A DNA stretch of 41,835 nt, taken from Aurantiacibacter aquimixticola (GTDB taxonomy: Bacteria; Pseudomonadota; Alphaproteobacteria; Sphingomonadales; Sphingomonadaceae). Every line of letters begins with the position of its first letter. The stretch's first letter is position 1. Under the pieces are notes generated by a model that was not told the origin of the DNA, did not search any database, and worked only from the letters and a program-made list of their open reading frames with translations. Shown here piece by piece: positions 1 to 7,472 of this stretch. The DNA lies in NCBI RefSeq assembly GCF_003605475.1, contig NZ_RAHX01000002.1, forward strand, positions 1 through 41,835. Direction: 5' to 3'. The position numbers and the translations under genes were made by a program.

Positions 1-64
1 GATCTCGCCCGATCGAACGACTGCGCGCGGCGTCATCGAGGAGCTGGTGCCCCAGCTTCCGCCA
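1..64. repeat. Terminal direct repeat (circular join)
   Basis: Bases 1-64 are identical to 41772-41835, the last 64 bases. The reading frame of the restriction enzyme gene continues correctly through the join, from 41143 to 157. This is what an assembler leaves when it walks round a circle, so the unique molecule is 41,771 bp. A true 64-bp terminal repeat of a linear element is possible but would have to cut an open gene. Confidence 0.93.
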
Positions 65-157
65 GGTTGGCAGGCCACGGCCCTTTCGGCGGTGCTGATC
101 CTCTACAAGGAAAAGAACGACAAATACCCGCAGGCAAACGTGCTGGCGCGATCCTAG
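1..157 (+). CDS. Eco29kI-like GIY-YIG restriction endonuclease, 3' part
   Basis: This is the C-terminal end of the restriction enzyme whose gene begins at 41143 and crosses the circular join. Codons start at position 2, and the frame closes with TAG at 155-157. The joined protein is 261 residues. The tail here (after residue 208 or so) follows the conserved GIY-YIG core and probably contributes to folding or DNA contact. The next gene ends at 185 on the other strand, so the two transcripts converge with only 27 bp between them. See the entry at 41143 for motifs and function. Confidence 0.9.
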   Translation, partial: ISPDRTTARGVIEELVPQLPPGWQATALSAVLILYKEKNDKYPQANVLARS

Positions 158-184
158 GGACCGGCCAGGCACGGCCGCCCGTGT

Positions 185-448
185 TTAGCAATCGGGCAGG
201 TCATCGAGATTGTTGCGGGTCGTGTCATCGCGATCGGTCCGGAGATATTTTCCGTTCGATCCCTGGACGACCCTGATCTGCGTAACCTTCCCGTCGCTCC
301 AAGACACGTGATAGCTGTGCGAGCCGCCCTCGATATCGCTGATCGCATCGGCCTTGAGCCGCGGCGACCAGCTTTCGCCGGCATTGCACAAGGCCGTGAT
401 GTCGCCATCGCGGTCCTTTCTCGACTTGTTCACATAGCGCGTCGCCAT
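185..448 (-). CDS. DUF3892 family small protein
   Basis: An 87-residue protein of the DUF3892 type. It begins with the family signature RYVNKSRKDRDGDITALCN, then W-x-P and K-x-DAI-x-DIE, followed by a Y-x-V strand and a basic middle part. Members are short, have no established biochemical role, and occur widely in mobile DNA. The start at 448 is chosen because AGGAAAGGA lies just upstream on the minus strand. A longer in-frame extension to 616 reads through the neighbouring gene in another frame and has no family match. It lies 19 bp downstream of the duplicated-motif gene, so the two are probably one transcript. No function is claimed. Confidence 0.82.
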   Translation of the reverse strand: MATRYVNKSRKDRDGDITALCNAGESWSPRLKADAISDIEGGSHSYHVSWSDGKVTQIRVVQGSNGKYLRTDRDDTTRNNLDDLPDC

Positions 449-467
449 CGTCTTATCCTTTCCTGGC

Positions 468-680
468 TTACTTCTCGCGAACCGTGGTGTTCGGACTCGC
501 CTTTCCATGCTTGGTGGTGACGTAGCGCCCGCTGATCGCGCTACGATACCGAGAGCCCGAGCTTCCGCTCTTGCCCGATGCCTCGCGAACCGTTGTTCGC
601 GGACTTGCCTTCCCATGTTTCGATGTCACGAAGCGCCCAGAGATCGCGCTTCGGTAGTTTCCGCCTTTCTTGCCCGCCAT
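468..680 (-). CDS. Small basic protein with two copies of a YRSAISGR motif
   Basis: A 70-residue basic protein made of two near-identical units. Residues 9-33 and 45-69 both read YRSAISGR-(F/Y)VT-(S/T)KHGKASP-(R/N)TTVRE. A Gly/Ser/Lys linker, GKSGSSGS, separates them. Short proteins with a single YRSA-x-(T/S)GRFVT unit are common hypothetical proteins in proteobacteria. A tandem copy suggests duplication inside the gene, and the DNA copies are also alike. The start at 680 fits the motif; the extension to 758 runs through the promoter. It is first in a two-gene leftward operon with the DUF3892 gene. Its function is unknown; the charge and repeat would suit nucleic-acid or surface binding, but that is speculation. 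Confidence 0.75.
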   Translation of the reverse strand: MAGKKGGNYRSAISGRFVTSKHGKASPRTTVREASGKSGSSGSRYRSAISGRYVTTKHGKASPNTTVREK

Positions 681-729
681 TTCTAATCTCCAATCCCGCC
701 TGTCCCAGGTTCGGAACAGCGATACAGAA

Positions 730-780
730 AGTATGGTTAGCGCGAGTTCGCTTGTCAAGTAGGAAAACTATTGCCATACC
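730..780. promoter_or_regulatory. Divergent promoters sharing an overlapping -35 box
   Basis: On the minus strand, TTGACA (758-753) is followed after exactly 17 bp by CATACT (735-730), a good sigma-70-type promoter for the two small genes. On the plus strand, TTGTCA (752-757) and CATACC (775-780), also 17 bp apart, could drive the XRE regulator at 805. Both -35 boxes lie in the near-palindrome CTTGTCAAG. A repressor bound there would control both directions. The XRE protein encoded next door is the obvious candidate, by inference. Confidence 0.5.
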
Positions 781-804
781 GAACCGACGCAATCGGGAGC
801 GAAT

Positions 805-1128
805 ATGTCATCGGTATTAGGGCGAAAGGTCCGCGATCTTCGCCAAAAAAAGGGCATGACCCTGGAACAGCTCGCCACGGCGACGGGCAGCAGCAAGAGC
901 TACATGTGGGAGATCGAGAACAAGCCGGTCGCCCGCCCCTCCGCGGAAAAATTGGGGCGGATCGCTAGCGTGCTGGGCGTGACGAGCGAATATCTGGTAG
1001 ACGAGGAGCGCACCGAGCCGCCGGTCGCGGACGACTTCGACCGGGCGTTCTATCGCAAGTATCAGGGCGCGTCCGACCCGGTGAAACAAAAACTCAAGCG
1101 CATTCTGGACGTGCTGGACGACGAATGA
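805..1128 (+). CDS. XRE-family helix-turn-helix regulator paired with ImmA/IrrE
   Basis: A 107-residue DNA-binding protein. Residues about 6-60 form an HTH_3 domain: LGRKVRDLRQKKGMTLEQLA, then a recognition helix around SSKSYMWEIENK and the closing helix LGRIASVLGVTSEYL. The C-terminal 45 residues are acidic and probably form the dimer or protease-contact part. The stop overlaps the start of the ImmA/IrrE gene as ATGA, so the two are translationally coupled. In phages and integrative elements this pair acts as a repressor and the metalloprotease that cleaves it. GGGAG lies 7 bp before the ATG. It probably represses its own divergent promoter region (730-780). As it sits next to a restriction-modification operon, a controller role for that operon is possible but unproven. 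Confidence 0.88.
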   Translation: MSSVLGRKVRDLRQKKGMTLEQLATATGSSKSYMWEIENKPVARPSAEKLGRIASVLGVTSEYLVDEERTEPPVADDFDRAFYRKYQGASDPVKQKLKRILDVLDDE

Positions 1129-1980
1129 TCTTGGAGCCCACCCGACCGAAGGCGTGGGCCAACTTCCTAGGGCGTCTGTGGGGCGCGCGCTTCCCCGTGG
1201 ACGTGCGCCAGATCGCGCTCGAATATTCGAGCCGCTACCCCGATCGCATCAAGAAGATTCAGGAGTTCGCCGACTTCGAGGGCGCGCTGTTCCCGCTTCC
1301 CAAGAGCGGCCAATGGGCGATCCTCTATAATCCCGACGCGCCACCGGGGCGGATCAATTTCACGATCGGGCACGAGCTGGGCCATTATCTCGTTCACCGC
1401 GCCGCCGAGCCGCAGGGCTTCCAATGCGGCGAGAAGCAGGTGCTTGGCTACGATCGGGACGCCGACAGGCGACGGATCGAGCAGGAGGCCGACGAGTTCG
1501 CGTCCTATTTGCTCATGCCGATGGACGATTTTCGCGGTCAGGTAAGGGCGGGCGGAGATGACCTTGGATCTCCTGGGCCATTGCGCCGATCGCTACGATG
1601 TGTCGCGGACCGCGGCGGCGATCAAGTGGATCGATTGCACCTCGGAATGCGCGGTCCTGGTCGTCGCGACGAACGGACACGTGCTTTGGTGCTGGCGAAG
1701 CCGCAGCGCCAAGAAGCGGCGCATCTTTCTCCAATCCGGAATGGAGCTTCCTGCGTCATCATGGAGCGCCAGACCGGGACTAATCGTATCGGAAAGGCGT
1801 GGCCTTGAGCTGCCCGGCGACGTATGGCCGACCGGAACGCCCACGCGGGAAATGACGATCTTCGCCGATCGTTACGAGATGACGATGTCCCTGCTTGTCA
1901 TCGAGGACGATCAGTGGGGTTACGACTGCGAGGATGAGCCGGTGGAAGATACCTTCGATAGGTTCATGGCCCGCCAATAG
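1125..1980 (+). pseudogene. ImmA/IrrE metallopeptidase, split by a +1 frameshift
   Basis: The first frame (from ATG 1125) encodes the zinc protease core, with HELGH at residues 83-87 and the third-ligand helix EADEFASYLLMP near 121-132. After about residue 140 this frame loses all similarity. The frame starting at 1558 then continues the expected family sequence: TLDLLGHCADRYDVSRTAAA, then an ECAVLVVATNGHVLW strand and an acidic tail, to TAG at 1980. Removing one G from the GGG around 1550-1552 restores one 284-codon gene. In the sequence as given, the product keeps the catalytic motif but has the wrong C-terminus. This is either a real lesion or a homopolymer error. Known relatives cleave XRE repressors, and the upstream XRE gene overlaps this one by ATGA. 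Confidence 0.85.
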
Positions 1981-1988
1981 GGTTGTTT

Positions 1989-2011
1989 GCGCGTCCCTGC
2001 CGGGAACGCGC
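1989..2011 (+). terminator. GC-rich hairpin after the ImmA/IrrE gene
   Basis: GCGCGTCCC (1989-1997) pairs with GGGAACGCGC (2002-2011) across a short loop, with one unpaired base. It begins 8 bp after the stop codon. There is no strong T run after it, so termination efficiency is doubtful. Confidence 0.35.
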
Positions 2012-2503
2012 TCTGTCCTGCGACTTGTATCGCTCCTAGAGGGCGCGGCGTTTTCATAGCTGATTCGCAGGCTCTCCCGCCCCTCTCCATCGCCGCGCGC
2101 CCGCTGTCGCGCTCAATCCGCGCGCAGGGCGTCCGGCGGCTTCGTGCCGTAAAAGGGGTGCTGTCCTCTTTTGCCGCTGGAGCGGCGGCTTGACGCTTCC
2201 CCGCGCCGTTTCCGTGTGTGGGGAACACCAGACGCTCCACCCTCTCGTTCTCGAAGCCAAATAGCTGCCCCGTGTAGCGGGCTTCGCCCGCTAATCCGCG
2301 CGAAAAGGCCATTGGGCATCCCCCTACCCCGCCCATCCTTGCTGGAGGATAGGTTCGTGGGGGCGAAGGCTGCGAAATCGCCGCAACGAACAATGAGGGG
2401 CATCGCGACCGAAAGTGGGCCGAGAGCAGTCGGTCCGCTATGTGATCAAGTCCCATGGAAAGCGGACCTTGGTTTGAATTCCAGCATTCACACAGGGATC
2501 ATG
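2012..2503. other. GC-rich stretch without a recognised gene
   Basis: About 490 bp with short overlapping frames on both strands, none of which shows a family motif or a good ribosome site. A perfect hairpin, AGCGGGC-TTC-GCCCGCT, lies at 2276-2292. The stretch marks the boundary between the restriction/regulator block and the metabolic block and may be remains of an older plasmid backbone. Nothing more can be supported. Confidence 0.5.
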
Positions 2504-3673
2504 TCATTTTGCAGCCGCCGCTGTCCAGATGGGCCATGCCGGTTTGCTTTGCAATTCCGCATCGAGGAGTCCTGCATACTGCCATATCCGAAGCAGATCG
2601 AGCGCCTCGCCCGTGGCACCGGTCTTGTCGACTAGGGCGGTGTAATCGACGGGCACGAACCAGACGACGAACAGGTAGTCATCCCGCCTCGCCGCAGCAA
2701 CAAGGTCGGTCAGGAACTGTCTCTGCCTGGAAGCATCTCCTTGTAGTCGGATGCCGATGGTGGGGAGGTCCACGTCGCGGGTAATGTAGCCGGTCTCGGC
2801 AATTGCTATGGGCGTATCGGTATAGTCCCTGAGCCAGTCGAGCGGCTCTTGCCACTGGGCTGGTGGATCGGGAAGCGCCGGCGCGCCCATCGCTTCACCT
2901 ATCGGGGAGGCATAGGGATAGAAGCTGATACCGAGAAAATCGCTTTGCTCGACGAGTGGACGAACGGTCGTTCCAATAGGTCCCATCAAGGTTTGCAACA
3001 CCATTTCCGGCCCGACTGAAAGATCAGGATGGCTCTGGTCTAGTTCCTGATAGACCGTGGTATAGAGCCGTTCGAACGCAGGCCATTTTGCAGGCGCCTG
3101 TAGTGCGAGTTCGCTGATTTCGATGCCAACAACAAGATATCTCGGCTCAAACACCTCAAGCACTCGCCGGTTATACTCCAGATAGGCCCCAACCAGCTGC
3201 GGATTGTCAAAGGCTGCACCCTTCAGCGCAGCAGGCAGCGGACCCGGCTCGCCCTCTGTCGCACCACATTGCGGTGCGACATTGATCCGGTTCTGCGCCG
3301 TGGGTGTGGTTGAAACATAGGTGAAGTGTGCAGGCGGTATTCGCGCCTTGATGGCCGCGAACTCATCTGCCAGCCACTCAGGCAGTTTTTCGCCCTCAAG
3401 CATCTCGGCCCACGGTACGCAGCCAATCAGATCAAGGTGAACCGCTGTGAAATCGGCATGAGCATCAGTGAGATCGTGGACCCGTTGCAGGCTCCCCGCA
3501 GTCCGATCGAAAGGGAACGGCACAAACCCGAAGGCGGTATTTGAAGTGGAGGATGGTTGGGTCGGCGGCGTAAAGACGGGCGGCGGTGCGGGCGAAGTCT
3601 GAGTATCATCGCCGCCACATCCTGCGAGAACTAGCGCCGCAGCTGTCGTAAAAGCGATAAGCCTATCAATCAT
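2504..3673 (-). CDS. Lipoprotein with a glycoside-hydrolase-like (TIM-barrel) domain
   Basis: A 389-residue exported lipoprotein. The start at 3673 gives a clean signal, MIDRLIAFTTAAALVLAGC, with lipobox LAGC and Cys19 as the lipidated residue. A Pro/Ser/Thr linker (about 26-50) follows, then a domain of about 330 residues. Two segments resemble the acid/base and nucleophile strands of clan-A glycosidases: YLVVGIEISEL and PIAIAETGY, the latter like the ETG(Y/W) strand of GH53/GH5 enzymes. The substrate cannot be told; a surface or periplasmic sugar-cleaving role is inferred. An upstream in-frame extension to 3772 would bury the signal peptide and is rejected. The gene stands alone, with 265 bp of non-coding DNA upstream. 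Confidence 0.7.
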   Translation of the reverse strand: MIDRLIAFTTAAALVLAGCGGDDTQTSPAPPPVFTPPTQPSSTSNTAFGFVPFPFDRTAGSLQRVHDLTDAHADFTAVHLDLIGCVPWAEMLEGEKLPEWLADEFAAIKARIPPAHFTYVSTTPTAQNRINVAPQCGATEGEPGPLPAALKGAAFDNPQLVGAYLEYNRRVLEVFEPRYLVVGIEISELALQAPAKWPAFERLYTTVYQELDQSHPDLSVGPEMVLQTLMGPIGTTVRPLVEQSDFLGISFYPYASPIGEAMGAPALPDPPAQWQEPLDWLRDYTDTPIAIAETGYITRDVDLPTIGIRLQGDASRQRQFLTDLVAAARRDDYLFVVWFVPVDYTALVDKTGATGEALDLLRIWQYAGLLDAELQSKPAWPIWTAAAAK

Positions 3674-3938
3674 AGCACTGCCTCTTCCGTGGATGGAGAA
3701 TGCACGACGATTCTTTCTTGCCACCGGTCTGGCGTTTCGATGCTGAACAATTCTAGAATACTCGAGCAACAAGAAGCGCTTGCAGACAGGAATTGGGCCG
3801 GAAGCGGATCGTCTGGTTTTGGGTAGTTCCGTTCGGATAACCGCCGTTTGGTTCTGCGTTAAGACCCCATCCGAAATGCATTTGCTGATATCGACCTACT
3901 CGTGTTTGCGCTTGTAATTTACGTCTTCGAAGTGACAC

Positions 3939-4829
3939 TCACTTTCGAATCTCGATCTTCCCCGCCAATTCCGTTTCGCACCATTTTCTAAACGATGTTG
4001 GCGAAGCGCGAAGCTCTTCAGGCGACCGCTCGATCAAATGGTCCAGGCCGTCATTCTTCGCGGTGAGCATGCTTGTCATCGCAGTCGCCATACCTTCAGA
4101 TGCACCATTTGACAGCATCATTGACCTCACTTCGTCCATTGCGGTTTGCTGGAAGACAATCTCCCGACCTAGACAATCGCTTATTGTGCTCGCGATCTCA
4201 TTGAAGGACAGGTCAACCGGACCAAGCATAGGAACCTCGATAAAGCCCTTCCAATCGCGGTCGCGCAGCAATTGCGCGCTTTTTGTGGCCACATCGACAG
4301 GCGCCACGTGTCTTAGCTCCAGATCGGGCGGAGCCGGCGCATAAAAGGTGTTTTGATGTGCGATTGCTTGGACTTGCCGCGCGACATTCGACATTAACGA
4401 GACACAAGCCAAAGCTGCGTAGTTAACCCCTGTTGCCGCCAGCATGCCGTCCATTCGAATTGACGCTGAGGCATGTCCCGCGTCACCTGACCAATTGCGG
4501 CCTACGGCACTAATGCTGACAACATGCGTCACGTTAGAGTTCTCAAGCGCTCTTGCGACCGGACGTGCGAAATCGACATAAACGGCTTCCGCGCTATGTG
4601 CCGTAATGTCTGATGGCACGAGCCAAAACAGGCTATCCGCGCCAATGAGTGCTTTTTCGACAACTGATAGATCGCTGTGGCTGCCTTCGACGACCTCTGC
4701 TTTCTGACGAATACCTGCCGACAGTTTTGACGGATCGCGAGCGATCAGGCGGACCGGCTCCGGCCCATCGATCAAATCGGACACGACCCTGCTGGCGATA
4801 TCGCCCGTTGGCGCGGTAATAACGATCAT
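3939..4829 (-). CDS. NmrA-like NAD(P)-binding oxidoreductase
   Basis: A 296-residue atypical short-chain dehydrogenase of the NmrA/NAD(P)H-binding group. The N-terminal Rossmann motif is ITAPTGDIASRVVSDLI (residues 4-20). Then come the second strand RLIARDPSKL and the GADSLFWLVPSD strand that contacts the cofactor. A typical central HVVSISAVG strand follows, and the C-terminal half forms the substrate lid. Relatives act as azoreductase-like or quinone reductases, or as redox-sensing regulators without catalysis; the substrate cannot be assigned. The start at 4829 overlaps the stop of the AraC gene by ATGA. That coupling suggests the regulator controls, and is made together with, this enzyme. 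Confidence 0.85.
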   Translation of the reverse strand: MIVITAPTGDIASRVVSDLIDGPEPVRLIARDPSKLSAGIRQKAEVVEGSHSDLSVVEKALIGADSLFWLVPSDITAHSAEAVYVDFARPVARALENSNVTHVVSISAVGRNWSGDAGHASASIRMDGMLAATGVNYAALACVSLMSNVARQVQAIAHQNTFYAPAPPDLELRHVAPVDVATKSAQLLRDRDWKGFIEVPMLGPVDLSFNEIASTISDCLGREIVFQQTAMDEVRSMMLSNGASEGMATAMTSMLTAKNDGLDHLIERSPEELRASPTSFRKWCETELAGKIEIRK

Positions 4830-5749
4830 CCACTTTTCCTTTCACGCGTTTCTTGCGCGGGTGTTGCGGTAGACGTCCGGAGCCGCGAGATGTCTTCGGC
4901 GGGCGGGCGTCCATAAAGCTTGCGATAATCGCGGCTGAGCTGCGCCGGGCTGTCATAGCCCACGGCAAAGCCAGCCTCCGCTGCGCCACACCGTTCCGTG
5001 AGCATCAGTCGGCGGACTTCCTGCAACCGAAGCCTAGTACGGAATTGCAGCGGGCTGAGGCCGGTAGCGTCTTTGAAGTCGCGATAAAGCGAGGACTGGC
5101 TCCGTCCGGCCACTCGCAGGAGCTGCTCTACATCAAACCGCTGCGAGTAGGTCTTGCGCAAATGAGCGATTGCGCGTTCGATCGGGGCCGCACGGTTATC
5201 GACATAGGCGAACTTTCGAAGTTGCGCGCCAAAGGGGCCGGAAAATAGGCGGTACAGAAGTTCCCGCTCGTAAATAGGCGCTAGAACCGGCGCGTCAGCT
5301 GGATGGTCCAGGAGCCCGACAAACCTGGCCACTGCATCCAGCAAATCGGACGGCGTATCAGCAATTCCAATCGCCGTGATGGGTTCGGCAGGCGGCATTC
5401 CGTCACGCATTTCGATCAAAATACTTTTGTCGAAGAGGAGCTGGACGCAGACGTACGGTTCGTCTTCGCTCGCATCGATGATCATGCCGATTACCGGCAC
5501 GTCGAAGCCGGCAATCAGGTACTGCCCAGCCCCGTAGGCAATATCTCCAATTCCCGATCGCACGGCCTTCGATCCCTGAACTATCGCGCAGAACGAGGGC
5601 TCGTAAAATGCTGGCACAGGTTCACTTGGCGAAAGCGCCTGGTGAAGGATCAAACGAGGGACGCCCGTAGCAACTGTCGCGGTGCCATCGACATGGCGAC
5701 GCGCCAAAGAGACAATATCGGCGACATTCCTTTCCATACAATCAGGCAT
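4826..5749 (-). CDS. AraC-family transcriptional regulator (AraC_N type)
   Basis: A 307-residue regulator. Residues about 25-180 match the AraC_N cupin-type sensor, with EPSFCAIVQGSKAVRSG near the start. Residues about 195-295 contain the two AraC HTH units: FDVEQLLRVAGRSQSSLYRDF, then AAEAGFAVGYDSPAQLSRDY. Family members bind a small ligand in the N-terminal domain and activate neighbouring oxidoreductase genes. It overlaps the NmrA-like gene by 4 bp and starts 21 bp after the SDR gene. SDR, regulator and NmrA-like gene are therefore likely one leftward operon, an arrangement typical of stress or xenobiotic dehydrogenases. A start at an internal Met (residue 5) is equally possible. Confidence 0.88.
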   Translation of the reverse strand: MPDCMERNVADIVSLARRHVDGTATVATGVPRLILHQALSPSEPVPAFYEPSFCAIVQGSKAVRSGIGDIAYGAGQYLIAGFDVPVIGMIIDASEDEPYVCVQLLFDKSILIEMRDGMPPAEPITAIGIADTPSDLLDAVARFVGLLDHPADAPVLAPIYERELLYRLFSGPFGAQLRKFAYVDNRAAPIERAIAHLRKTYSQRFDVEQLLRVAGRSQSSLYRDFKDATGLSPLQFRTRLRLQEVRRLMLTERCGAAEAGFAVGYDSPAQLSRDYRKLYGRPPAEDISRLRTSTATPAQETRERKSG

Positions 5750-5770
5750 GCTAGTCGTGTTCGTAACCTA

Positions 5771-6607
5771 TCAATCGAAATCGGTCGACGCGGTCAGTTT
5801 AGACCATTTCGCGAGTTCCAGTTGGCGGTTTGCAAAATCTGTTCCGATGATTTCGAGGGCATCCGATCCGGCTGCGAAGCGCATGGGCGGATTGTCCTCT
5901 CGTGTCAGGGCGACCAGCGCATCGCCGAGCTTTGAAGGGTCACCTGGCTGGTTGTGGCTGATCTCGTCGAAGGTATTTTTGTGAACGGCATTGCCTTCGG
6001 CATAAGCGGGTACGTCGATATCCCCGTAACGGACCGAATGCGCATCGAGAAAATCAGTCCGGAAAAAGCCGGGCTCGACGATTGTGACTTTGATCCCGAA
6101 CGGCTCGACTTCGGCGGCCAAGCCTTCGGACAGGCCTTCGACGGTGAACTTGCTCGCGCAATAGATCGCGGAGCCTGCATATCCCCGCGCACCGCCGATG
6201 GATGAGATATTGAAGATGTGGCCCGATTTCTGCTCACGCATGATCGGCAGGACTGCGCGGGTGACATCCATCAAGCCGAAGACATTGACGGCAAACTGAC
6301 GCTGGATCGCGTAGCGGCTCACCGTCTCGAAACGGCCCATTTGCCCGTATCCGGCATTGTTGACCAATATATCGATACGCCCAAAATGCTTGAAGGCGTG
6401 AGCAACGCTTGTTTCGACTTCGACGCCATCGGTCACATCCATGGAAAGCACCATAACGTCATCTTCTGCTCCACCGATCAGATCCGCAACGCCGTCCGTA
6501 TCTCGTGCTGTTGCCACAACGCGGTGGCCTGCTCTCAAGGCTGCGCGCGCCATGTCAAGGCCAAGTCCGCGCGATGCGCCGGTGATGAACCATACTCTAC
6601 TCGCCAA
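5771..6607 (-). CDS. Classical short-chain dehydrogenase/reductase
   Basis: A 278-residue SDR. Visible features are the cofactor motif TGASRGLG at residues 9-16, the NNAG strand, the catalytic Ser in ISSIGG, and the YCASK tetrad Tyr/Lys. The segment VEPGFFRTDF follows the active site. An Arg near the end of strand 2 (ATARD) favours NADP(H), by the usual rule. The substrate is unknown; this length and the PGFFRT segment are common in SDRs annotated as oxidoreductases of small aldehydes or ketones. It is the first gene of a leftward cluster with the AraC regulator and the NmrA-like protein. Confidence 0.9.
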   Translation of the reverse strand: MASRVWFITGASRGLGLDMARAALRAGHRVVATARDTDGVADLIGGAEDDVMVLSMDVTDGVEVETSVAHAFKHFGRIDILVNNAGYGQMGRFETVSRYAIQRQFAVNVFGLMDVTRAVLPIMREQKSGHIFNISSIGGARGYAGSAIYCASKFTVEGLSEGLAAEVEPFGIKVTIVEPGFFRTDFLDAHSVRYGDIDVPAYAEGNAVHKNTFDEISHNQPGDPSKLGDALVALTREDNPPMRFAAGSDALEIIGTDFANRQLELAKWSKLTASTDFD

Positions 6608-6720
6608 TTTGCTTCTCCAGCTTGAGACTTGGAGAGATAGGCGCGATTGGTCATCAGCGTTAGAACAATCCGGTCAACGTCTTGCACGATATTCCCAAAG
6701 CGGAGATCAGTGTCAGACCG

Positions 6721-7149
6721 CTAGCCCGGCTTGACCACCGCGAGAACGGCGATGCAGAGCACGCTGCCGGTTGTCAGGAGGGTCAAAGCTGTAGAGGGCC
6801 TAGCGGTCGCCGGAGACGCGCTTACATCCAACCTGCGCAATCTTCCGGCGAGAACGCCGTGCAGGCCTGAAAGCAGGATCACGAGCAATAGTTTGGCCTG
6901 AAGCCATCCGCTCGTAAACCATCCACCCGAAACGGCGATCCAGATGCCAAACCCCCAAGCAGCAATCATAGCGGGTGCGGTGACCCGGCCATCCCACCAC
7001 CGGACCACGGCTCGCAGAGAATTGGCCTGCTCCGTATCGTCTGCTCGGCGCGCTCCCAAAGCCGCGCCCGCAAGCAGGAGTGCAAGCGTGCCACCGACGA
7101 ACAGCAAGACCGAAGCGACATGCGCGGCCTTCAGCCAGAGATACATCAT
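6721..7149 (-). CDS. CopD/DUF2269-like four-helix membrane protein
   Basis: A 142-residue integral membrane protein with about four hydrophobic helices: WLKAAHVASVLLFVGG, a second near residues 50-75 with WWDGRVTAPAMIAAWG, a third with LLLVILLSGLHGVLAG, and a C-terminal one. The N-terminal AAHV histidine and the later LHG histidine resemble haem-binding His in the CopD/HemJ-like superfamily. Start 7149 is chosen because its ATG overlaps the TGA of the DUF3817 gene; upstream in-frame codons to 7242 lie within that gene. It is the last gene of the DJ-1 - DUF3817 - CopD-like operon. Electron transfer or metal handling is plausible but only inferred. Confidence 0.75.
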   Translation of the reverse strand: MMYLWLKAAHVASVLLFVGGTLALLLAGAALGARRADDTEQANSLRAVVRWWDGRVTAPAMIAAWGFGIWIAVSGGWFTSGWLQAKLLLVILLSGLHGVLAGRLRRLDVSASPATARPSTALTLLTTGSVLCIAVLAVVKPG

Positions 7150-7472
7150 GCTGCGGCCTTCGCCTTCTTCGCGAGCCAGCGTTCGTTGAAGAAGCCACCG
7201 AACGGGATCATCGCGCCGATGAACAGCCGCACAGCTGCCCACCCACCAATCATGCGGGCCGCCAAGGCTTCTATCAGTAAGTAGACAAACAACAGGAAGG
7301 CGAGGCCATGGACAGGCCCCATGACCTGCACCACGATCGGCATGTCGGCAAAGTGCTTGAGCGTCGATCCGACCAGTACGAGCGTGATGAGCGTGAAACC
7401 TTCAAGCGCGACCGCGAACCGAAGCCTGCCCCATCCTTCATTGGTGATCGGATGAGTTTTCACATTGCCCAT
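7146..7472 (-). CDS. DUF3817 family membrane protein
   Basis: A 108-residue protein with three hydrophobic helices. It carries the DUF3817 hallmarks: a first helix containing E-x-x-T with the following KHFAD segment, the central MGPVHGLAFLLFVYLL, and the end FIGAMIPFGGFFNERWL. Proteins of this family are small inner-membrane proteins of unknown function, often beside transport or redox genes. ATG at 7472 shares a base with the TGA of the DJ-1 gene, and a GTG one codon earlier is an alternative. Its own stop overlaps the following gene, so all three are translationally coupled. Confidence 0.85.
   Translation of the reverse strand: MGNVKTHPITNEGWGRLRFAVALEGFTLITLVLVGSTLKHFADMPIVVQVMGPVHGLAFLLFVYLLIEALAARMIGGWAAVRLFIGAMIPFGGFFNERWLAKKAKAAA

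Noticed and set aside
1..64. Terminal repeat of a linear phage or transposon
   Set aside because: The repeat cuts through an intact restriction-enzyme gene whose frame is exact across the join, so circular permutation is the simpler explanation.
1987..2456. Several short frames in the GC-rich gap
   Set aside because: Mutually overlapping, low-complexity and without family signals or ribosome sites.
3753..3938. 61-codon minus-strand frame before the lipoprotein gene
   Set aside because: It overlaps the 5' region of the lipoprotein transcript, has no motif or ribosome site and no partner gene.
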